In this document: piece after piece, positions 1 to 5,508 of the stretch
Layout: each line of letters opens with the position of its first letter
How positions within the stretch are numbered: position 1 is the stretch's first letter
Assembly (NCBI GenBank): GCA_016202645.1
Contig: JACQOF010000090.1
Location: 1-12,237 of the forward strand
Length of the DNA stretch: 12,237 nucleotides
Origin: a bacterium
GTDB lineage: Bacteria > Lindowbacteria > 2-12-FULL-62-27
Direction: 5' to 3'
The notes under the pieces: generated by a model
What the model was told of the DNA's origin: nothing
Database searches by the model: none
Seen by the model: only the letters and a program-made list of their open reading frames with translations
Position numbers and translations under genes: made by a program

Positions 1-2
1 TG

Positions 3-1289
3 GCGCGCGCGCGGATTGTCCTCAAGGCGTTTCAAATCGCCGAATCCCGGAAAGAGGAACTTTCCCGGATCATGGCGATCGAGGGCGGCAAGGTCCTGTC
101 GGACGCGCGTGGCGAGATCACCAAGGGCAACAATCTTCTGGAATTTTACGCCGGCGAGGGATTCCGGTTCTACGGCCAGACCGCCCCCTCGGAACTGGCC
201 GGAAATATGCTCTTCACAATCCGCCAGCCCATCGGCGTGGCGTCGATCATCACGCCTTGGAACTTCCCCTGGGCGATCCCCTGCTGGAAAATCGCACCCG
301 CGCTCGTGGCCGGCTGTACGGTGGTGTTCAAGCCTGCGAGCTTCACGCCGTTTCTCGCGGCGGAACTCGTCAAGTGTTTCGACGACGCGGGTCTGCCGAA
401 GGGTGTCCTGAATTTTGTGACCGGCGCCGGGTCGACCGTCGGAAACGAGCTGATCACGCACCCCGCGGTCCGCGTAGTCTCCTTCACCGGATCGACGGGT
501 GTGGGCCGGAAGGTCGAAGAGATGTGCGGGATGCTGAACAAGAAAGTGACCTGCGAGATGGGCGGGAAAAACCCCTGCGTCATTCTCGCCGACGCGGACC
601 TTGACGGCGCGCTTGGCGGCGTCATCCGGGGCGCCTTCGGGAACGCCGGCCAGCGCTGTACGGCGACGAGCCGCCTCATTCTGGAGGAATCGATCGCGGA
701 CAAATTTCTAGCGAAGCTTTTGCCGGAAATCAAAAAAATCAAGCCGGGTCCCGGTCTGGATCCGTCGAGCACGATGAGTCCTTTGATCGACGCGACTCAG
801 CTCAAGACCGTAATGGACTACATCGCGAAGGCGAAATCCGAAGGGAACAAGCTTCTGGCGGGCGGCGGGCGCGTGCTTCGGGACGGACTGGACAAAGGGT
901 ACTTCGTCGAGCCGACGGTCTTCGATCACGTCAAGCCCGGGCACACGCTGTTTCAGGAGGAAGTCTTCGGGCCGGTGCTCGCGGTGACGCGGGTGAAGGA
1001 TTTCGACGAAGCCTGCGACGTCGCGAACCGGGTCGTTTTCGGCCTGTCCAGTTCCATCTACACGCGCGACATCAACAAGGCGATGCGGTTTATCGAGCGG
1101 ATCGAAGCCGGGATGGTGCACGTCAATTCTCCGACGATCGGCGGCGAAGCGCAGATCCCGTTCGGCGGCATCAAGGAGAGCGGCTGCGGCGGCCGGGAGA
1201 TGGCGAAGGAAGGCATCGAGTTTTTCACGGAGCAGAAGACCGTGTTTGTCGATTATACTGGAACCATTCGGACCAGCAACATTTACTGA
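3..1289 (+). CDS. NAD(P)-dependent aldehyde dehydrogenase, 5'-truncated by window edge
   Basis: Member of the aldehyde dehydrogenase superfamily, cytosolic enzymes that oxidise an aldehyde to a carboxylic acid with NAD(P)+. The frame is open from base 3, upstream of the first ATG at 72, and the residues before that ATG (VLKAFQIAESRKEELSRI) look like normal ALDH sequence. The gene therefore begins outside the window. About 428 residues are visible, so roughly 50-60 N-terminal residues are missing. Visible signatures are PWNFP (Asn codon 261-263), the general-base Glu in CEMGGKNP (codon 555-557), the catalytic Cys in GNAGQRCTATSR (codon 657-659), the cofactor-binding FQEEVFGPV and the C-terminal GGIKESGCGGRE. 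The tail 'EFFTEQKTVFVDY' resembles succinate-semialdehyde and alpha-ketoglutarate-semialdehyde dehydrogenases, but substrate cannot be assigned from this. The next gene starts 61 bp downstream. A repeat and a promoter separate this gene from the kamA operon, so a link to lysine metabolism is not shown. Confidence 0.95.
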   Translation, partial: ARARIVLKAFQIAESRKEELSRIMAIEGGKVLSDARGEITKGNNLLEFYAGEGFRFYGQTAPSELAGNMLFTIRQPIGVASIITPWNFPWAIPCWKIAPALVAGCTVVFKPASFTPFLAAELVKCFDDAGLPKGVLNFVTGAGSTVGNELITHPAVRVVSFTGSTGVGRKVEEMCGMLNKKVTCEMGGKNPCVILADADLDGALGGVIRGAFGNAGQRCTATSRLILEESIADKFLAKLLPEIKKIKPGPGLDPSSTMSPLIDATQLKTVMDYIAKAKSEGNKLLAGGGRVLRDGLDKGYFVEPTVFDHVKPGHTLFQEEVFGPVLAVTRVKDFDEACDVANRVVFGLSSSIYTRDINKAMRFIERIEAGMVHVNSPTIGGEAQIPFGGIKESGCGGREMAKEGIEFFTEQKTVFVDYTGTIRTSNIY

Positions 1290-1350
1290 GAGGCCCCTGT
1301 GTCAAACTGACGGGAGTATGACGATACTCGATTTGGAAGAAGGAACGGAC

Positions 1351-1785
1351 ATGGCTGAAGAAGAGAAAGCGGAGCCTATAGAAGAAGGGGACGAGCCCTT
1401 ATCGCCCGAAGAGCTGGACGAGCGACGCCAGTTCATGGACGAAGTCTTCGAGGACCTCAGCGTGATCCGCCACAAGGAAGTGGAGATCTCCTCGACGGCC
1501 TATCCCGGCCAGTCCCGGAAATATTACGTCGAGGAACTGGAGAAGGTCCACGTTCCCGGCAAGCGCGGCTTCATCTCCGCCATCCGGCTTTTGAACGGCG
1601 AAGTTCCGGAAGTCTACCAGCCGACCCTGAAGTATCCGACCGATTCTGTGAAGTGCCGGAAGGACGAGGGCATCACGACCTACACGCTGATGTACTCGTA
1701 CGATCCGAACGTGCTCAATTCATTCCGGCACATCTACAAAAAAACAAAGCCGGACATGAAGATCTACATCCGTTTTACTGAATAA
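1351..1785 (+). CDS. Hypothetical protein, about 144 aa, acidic N-terminus
   Basis: Unrecognised small protein. The open frame reaches back to 1246, overlapping the aldehyde dehydrogenase, with in-frame ATGs at 1318 and 1351. I chose 1351 because GGAAGAAGGAA lies directly upstream with the last AGGAA five bases from the ATG; the 1318 start has only a weak GGGAG. The first 35 residues are rich in Glu/Asp (MAEEEKAEPIEEGDEPLSPEE) and probably disordered or coiled. The rest looks like a small alpha/beta domain with conserved-looking segments KYYVEELEKVHVPGKRGFI, VYQPTLKYPTDSVKC and YSYDPNVLNSFRHIYKK. There is no signal peptide, membrane segment, zinc motif or known catalytic signature. It sits 61 bp after the aldehyde dehydrogenase on the same strand and may be co-transcribed. 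Codon choice resembles its neighbours, and the antisense frames offer no better gene, so I consider it real. Function unknown. Confidence 0.75.
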   Translation: MAEEEKAEPIEEGDEPLSPEELDERRQFMDEVFEDLSVIRHKEVEISSTAYPGQSRKYYVEELEKVHVPGKRGFISAIRLLNGEVPEVYQPTLKYPTDSVKCRKDEGITTYTLMYSYDPNVLNSFRHIYKKTKPDMKIYIRFTE

Positions 1786-1808
1786 TCTCGTTACAATTCA
1801 GCCCTCTC

Positions 1809-1880
1809 CGTCATTCCCGCGAAAGCGGGAATCCAGATGAGCGCCAAGAGGGCTGGATTCCCGCTTTCGCGGGAATGACG
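1809..1880. repeat. dRS3-like inverted repeat, copy 1 (perfect 28-bp arms)
   Basis: Two 28-base arms (1809-1836 and 1853-1880) are exact reverse complements, separated by a 16-base loop. Each arm itself contains the shorter palindrome ATTCCCGC-GAAA-GCGGGAAT. A second copy with nearly the same arms and a different loop lies at 10368-10446. The core resembles the dispersed Neisseria dRS3 element (ATTCCC-N8-GGGAAT) and similar repeats common in many bacterial genomes. It starts 24 bp after the stop codon of the hypothetical gene and could fold in RNA as a strong stem, so it may act as a transcript end or stabiliser. No T-run follows directly, so it is not called as an intrinsic terminator. Confidence 0.9.
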
Positions 1881-1943
1881 AACAGTCACATAATCCCAGC
1901 GTTTGACCCTCCATTTTTTTTCTCGAAAACTGATCGCAACCTA

Positions 1944-1971
1944 TTGACAAACGAATTCCTTTCACGATAAA
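1944..1971 (+). promoter_or_regulatory. Predicted sigma70-type promoter for the kamA operon
   Basis: A perfect -35 hexamer TTGACA (1944-1949) is followed after 16 bp by GATAAA (1966-1971), which matches 4 of 6 positions of the -10 consensus. The region upstream is AT-rich for this genome, including a run of eight T at 1914-1921. Transcription would begin near 1978, leaving a leader of about 65 bases before the kamA start at 2042. The leader contains a run of seven G (1984-1990). This is a sequence match only. Confidence 0.55.
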
Positions 1972-2041
1972 AGATCACTCAGAGGGGGGGAGAGCCGGGC
2001 ACATCGTCCGTCATCCCCTAAAACTAAATCGCGTAGAGACG

Positions 2042-3451
2042 ATGTCTCGGAAAGGATGTGAATTTTTGCAGATGGAATCGATCCAGAGCGCTCGGGGAAG
2101 AAACGGGGGGGAAGCGCCGCCGGATCCTGTTGCCGAATCGTCGTCACCTTCTTCGACAGAATCCATATTGCCGCCCGACCCATGGAAAGCCAAATCGATT
2201 TGGAAAGACGTACCGGACACGGAATGGAACGATTTCCGATGGCAGCTTCGAAACGCCGTCAAAACCGTTGATCACCTCAAACAGCTCCTGCCGCTCACGC
2301 CGACCGAGGAACAGAGATTAAAAAACGTCGCCGACACCTACCACTTCATGATCCCGCCGTACTGGATGTCGCTGATCGATCCCAACGACCCGCACGACCC
2401 CATTCGTCTTCAGGCCGTGCCGTCCGGCAAGGAACTGGAGGTCACGTCCTACGGCGAGGCGGACTCTCTGGACGAGAAGGAAGACTCGCCGGTGCCGGGA
2501 CTGACGCACCGCTACCCGAACCGCGTTCTCATGTACACCACGAACGTCTGTTCCATGTACTGCCGGTTCTGCACCCGCAAGCGCGAGTGGATCGACGGGG
2601 ATTTCCAGAAAACCCGCGCGGAACTGGACGCGATGCTTGATTACATCGAGCGGACCGAAGTCGTCCGGGACGTGATCTGTTCCGGCGGAGACCCGCTCAT
2701 GCTCTCGCCGACGAAACTGGATTACGTCCTCCAGCGCCTGAAAGACATCCCGCATGTCCAGATGGTGCGGCTCGGCACGCGCGTGCCGACCACCCTGCCC
2801 CAGAAGGTCACGCCGGAACTGGTGGACATTCTCGAACGGGGGAAAAAGGTATGGGTTCAGACGCATTTCAACCATCCCCGCGAAGTCACTCCCGTCGCCG
2901 CCGCGGCCTGCATGCGGCTTTTGCGCGCCGGCGTCTGTCTCAACAACCACTCGGTGCTCATGCGCGGCGTGAACGACGACCCGGAGGTCATGCTGGAGCT
3001 GGTGCATCAGCTGACCGCCGCGAAGATCCGGCCCTACTACATTTTTCACTGCGACCAGATCAAGGGCGCCGAGTATTTCCGGACGTCGATTTCCAAAGGG
3101 ATCGAGATCATGGAATACCTGCGAGGCCACACGTCGGGCCTTGCGGTCCCGACCTACGTCGTCGACGCCCCCGGCGGCGGCGGCAAGATTCCGGTCATGC
3201 CGAACTACGTTGTGTCGGTTTCGGAGGAGCGCTGGGTTTTGCGCAACTACGAGGGCATGATGGTCGCCGTCGAAGAACCGCCGCGCCCGCTTCGGCGCAT
3301 CCGCCGTCGGCGCAACCGTCGCCCGGTGGAAGGCGTCGCGCGGCTTCTTTCGGGAGACCAGCCGAGCCTGATCCCCGAACATCTCCTGCGGTACGACCGC
3401 CGGTCCCGATACACTGACGCCGCGCAGCCCACGTTGACTCCCGCCGGCTGA
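2042..3451 (+). CDS. kamA: Lysine 2,3-aminomutase family protein (radical SAM, PLP)
   Basis: Radical SAM/PLP aminomutase expected to convert L-lysine to L-beta-lysine; 469 aa against about 416 in Clostridium subterminale KAM. Residues 1-50 are low-complexity and probably disordered. Family similarity begins near WKDVPDTEWNDFRWQLRN (54-71). The [4Fe-4S]/SAM cluster motif is Cys170-x3-Cys174-x2-Cys177. The PLP lysine is Lys382 in DAPGGGGK. Asp338 (FHCD) and Asp375 (VVDAP) align by motif with KAM Asp293 and Asp330, which hold the epsilon-amino group of lysine; glutamate 2,3-aminomutases differ there. Residues 417-427 form an arginine-rich run, followed by a tail of about 40 residues. EpmB, the EF-P-modifying relative, is shorter (about 340 aa) and lacks such extensions. 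The start at 2042 has only a weak ribosome site; TTG 2066 and ATG 2072 behind AAAGGA (2051-2056) are alternatives. First gene of an operon with two ATP-grasp genes; no ablB-type acetyltransferase is beside it. Lysine as substrate is inferred from motifs. Confidence 0.92.
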   Translation: MSRKGCEFLQMESIQSARGRNGGEAPPDPVAESSSPSSTESILPPDPWKAKSIWKDVPDTEWNDFRWQLRNAVKTVDHLKQLLPLTPTEEQRLKNVADTYHFMIPPYWMSLIDPNDPHDPIRLQAVPSGKELEVTSYGEADSLDEKEDSPVPGLTHRYPNRVLMYTTNVCSMYCRFCTRKREWIDGDFQKTRAELDAMLDYIERTEVVRDVICSGGDPLMLSPTKLDYVLQRLKDIPHVQMVRLGTRVPTTLPQKVTPELVDILERGKKVWVQTHFNHPREVTPVAAAACMRLLRAGVCLNNHSVLMRGVNDDPEVMLELVHQLTAAKIRPYYIFHCDQIKGAEYFRTSISKGIEIMEYLRGHTSGLAVPTYVVDAPGGGGKIPVMPNYVVSVSEERWVLRNYEGMMVAVEEPPRPLRRIRRRRNRRPVEGVARLLSGDQPSLIPEHLLRYDRRSRYTDAAQPTLTPAG

Positions 3452-3481
3452 CGTCGTCGGGATGAGGGGGGAGAATTCCAA

Positions 3482-4477
3482 GTGAAAATCGGGATCGCGT
3501 ACGATCTGCGGCCGGAAGATGCAACCGACGGCAGGCCCGACGATTTTTTCGAGGAATACGATTCCACAAAAACCGTCGACGCCATCGCCGCCGCGCTGGA
3601 GGCGCTGGGCCACGAAGTCCAGCATCTCGGCGGCGGCCTGACATTTCTCGATCACCTCAGAACCGCTCCGCCCGACCTTGTGTGGAACATCGCCGAGGGC
3701 CGCGGCGGCCGGTGCCGGGAGTCGCACATCCCCGCGATCTGCGAGTTTTTAAATGTCCCCTACACCCATTCCGATCCGTTGACTCTGGCGGCGACGCTGG
3801 ACAAGGCGGTTGCCAAGCGGCTGGTGTCCGCCGCGGGTGTCCAGACCCCGGACTTTGCCGTCGTCCGAAGTCCGGACGACATCGGGCGGATCAAATTTCC
3901 GCCTCCGCCGCTTTTTGTGAAGCCGCTGGACGAAGGATCCTCGAAGGGCATCCGAAATAATCCCGTCTGCCGCCGGATCATGGAGGCGGAAGAGCGCGCG
4001 AGGTGGCTTCTGGAGACGTACCGCCGTCCCGTCCTGGTGGAGGCTTTTATACCGGGCCGGGAGATCACGGTGGGCGTCGTCGGATCGGAGGTCCTCGGCG
4101 TTCTCGAGGTCCTGCCGAAATCCGGCAACAACCCGGAATTCATCTACAGCCTCGAGGTGAAACGGGATTTCGAGCGCCAGGTGGATTACGTGACGCCGCC
4201 GAGCGCGCCGAGCGCCATCCTGCAGAAAATCGAGGAATCGGCTCTTCTGGCGTTTCACGCTCTGGAATGCCGGGATGTCGCCCGTATCGATTTCCGGCTG
4301 ACCGAGTCGGGAACTCCTTATTTTCTCGAAGCCAATCCATTGCCGGGTCTTTCGCCTTCCACAGGCGATCTTCCCATTCTCGCGCGTCTTCTGGGTCTTT
4401 CCTACGCGGACCTGATCAGCCGGATTCTGTCGGCGTCGCTGGCCCGCTTGAATCTTTCCGTCCCCGCTCCCGTCTGA
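3482..4477 (+). CDS. D-Ala-D-Ala ligase-like ATP-grasp enzyme 1
   Basis: ATP-grasp ligase of the D-alanine-D-alanine ligase superfamily, 331 aa, cytosolic. Such enzymes activate a carboxylate as an acyl phosphate with ATP and join it to an amine. Starts at GTG 3482 with GGGGGAG (3466-3473) eight bases upstream, 30 bp after kamA. Visible motifs: central-domain LDKAVAKRL (106-114), VKPLDEGSSKGI (146-157, ATP-binding loop), VEAFIPGREITVGV (186-199), ARIDFRL (267-273, Mg-binding Asp) and FLEANPLPGLSP (281-292, with the Glu and Asn that hold magnesium). The N-terminal domain lacks the GG.SAEREVS signature of true Ddl. In place of the Ddl LHG segment it has WNIAEGRGGRCRE (68-80), so D-alanine is not the obvious substrate. 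Its position suggests that it acts on the KamA product or a related amino acid; this is inference. Sure of the fold and ATP use, unsure of the substrates. Confidence 0.88.
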   Translation: MKIGIAYDLRPEDATDGRPDDFFEEYDSTKTVDAIAAALEALGHEVQHLGGGLTFLDHLRTAPPDLVWNIAEGRGGRCRESHIPAICEFLNVPYTHSDPLTLAATLDKAVAKRLVSAAGVQTPDFAVVRSPDDIGRIKFPPPPLFVKPLDEGSSKGIRNNPVCRRIMEAEERARWLLETYRRPVLVEAFIPGREITVGVVGSEVLGVLEVLPKSGNNPEFIYSLEVKRDFERQVDYVTPPSAPSAILQKIEESALLAFHALECRDVARIDFRLTESGTPYFLEANPLPGLSPSTGDLPILARLLGLSYADLISRILSASLARLNLSVPAPV

Positions 4478-5508
4478 TGCCGGCCCTTGAATCCGCGGCG
4501 CGGCTGATCCCCGCAAAAATATGCGATGTGGCGGTCTTGCACGACGACACTGAATCTCTGAAGGACACTGAAGGATCGGAGGCGCACATTGCCGTGTGGG
4601 AGACAATTCACGCGGTGGAGGAGACACTCGGCCGGTTGGGCCACCGGCACAGCCGGATTTCGCTCGGCGCCGGCGTCTCGCCGGTCCTGAGCCGGCTTCA
4701 GTCGTCTCCACCGGACATCGTCTTTCATCTGGCCGAGACCGCCTTCGGGGAAACGCTGGGCGAGGCCCGCGTCACCGGGATGCTGGAGCTTCTGGGAATT
4801 CCGCACACTTCGACTTCTCCGGCGGCTCTGCTTCTTTGCCGGGACAAGCTCAAGACAAAGGCGGTCTTGCAGGAGCGCGGGATTCCGACCCCGCCGCATG
4901 CGGTGTCATTTGACGGGACTCTTCCGGAAATTCTTCCGCCTCCGCCTTGGATATCCAAGCCCTCCCTGGAGGACGGGAGCATGGGTGTCATGGCGGATGC
5001 CGTCACGTCCGATCCGGCCGCGCTTCGGGCCCGGGTCGCGGCGCTTTATCGGGCATACAACCAAACGATTTTGATTGAGACGTATCTGAACGGCCGGGAA
5101 TTCCATTTCGGGGTTGTGGCCGGCGAGATCCTGCCGCTCGTCGAAATTGATTTTTCGGATTTTCCATCGTCGGCGTCCCGCATCATCGGCTACGAATCAA
5201 AGTGGCTGTACGACACGGTCTATTGCAAAAGCGCGCGGACGGTCTGTCCGGCTCCGGTCGACCCATCCCTTCGCGACCGTATTTCAACCCTGGGCATGGC
5301 CGCCCTCCGGGCGCTGGGCGTGGACGGCTACGCGCGCCTGGATTTTCGAACTGATCCCGACAACCGGATATATCTTCTCGACGTCAATCCAAATCCCGAT
5401 CTTTCCCCTCTCGCCGGCATGGCGAAAATGGCCGATGCCGCCGGCTGGGGATTCGACGGCCTGGTGGACCGAATCCTGAACTATGCGTTAAGGTCTAGGC
5501 GGTCTTGA
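4477..5508 (+). CDS. D-Ala-D-Ala ligase-like ATP-grasp enzyme 2
   Basis: Second ATP-grasp ligase, 343 aa, clearly diverged from its upstream neighbour and so not a recent duplicate. The open frame extends upstream to 4003 inside the previous gene, but that part reads as an arginine/glycine-rich shadow. I chose ATG 4477, which overlaps the upstream stop as TGATG and gives a normal Ddl-like length. No Shine-Dalgarno sequence precedes it, which fits translational coupling. Motifs: FHLAET (83-88) where Ddl has LHG, CRDKLKTKAVL (121-131), SKPSLEDGSMGV (160-171, ATP loop), IETYLNGREFHFGV (200-213), YARLDFR (285-291) and LLDVNPNPDLSP (300-311). An insert-like segment, YESKWLYDTVYCKSARTVCPAP (residues 239-260), precedes the last helices. 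DVNPNPD carries Asp where Ddl usually has Glu (EINTMPG), so metal binding may differ slightly. The gene ends inside the convergent glgP end. Probable partner of ligase 1 in a two-step ligation; substrate unknown. Confidence 0.88.
   Translation: MPALESAARLIPAKICDVAVLHDDTESLKDTEGSEAHIAVWETIHAVEETLGRLGHRHSRISLGAGVSPVLSRLQSSPPDIVFHLAETAFGETLGEARVTGMLELLGIPHTSTSPAALLLCRDKLKTKAVLQERGIPTPPHAVSFDGTLPEILPPPPWISKPSLEDGSMGVMADAVTSDPAALRARVAALYRAYNQTILIETYLNGREFHFGVVAGEILPLVEIDFSDFPSSASRIIGYESKWLYDTVYCKSARTVCPAPVDPSLRDRISTLGMAALRALGVDGYARLDFRTDPDNRIYLLDVNPNPDLSPLAGMAKMADAAGWGFDGLVDRILNYALRSRRS

Noticed and set aside
1246-1350. Longer N-terminus for the hypothetical protein
   Set aside because: It overlaps the aldehyde dehydrogenase end and has no ribosome site, while 1351 has a good one.
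1911-1921. Run of eight T as a possible intrinsic terminator
   Set aside because: It lies 34 bases after the repeat stem and no GC-rich hairpin directly precedes it.
2318-3727. Minus-strand open frame of 469 codons opposite kamA, by chance exactly the length of KamA
   Set aside because: It is antisense to a gene with clear radical SAM and PLP motifs, is rich in His/Arg/Val without domain features, and is a usual GC-rich mirror frame.
4003-4476. Upstream extension of the second ATP-grasp frame inside the first ATP-grasp gene
   Set aside because: The extra residues are Gly/Arg/Ser-rich with no ligase similarity. ATG 4477 at the TGATG overlap gives the normal family length.
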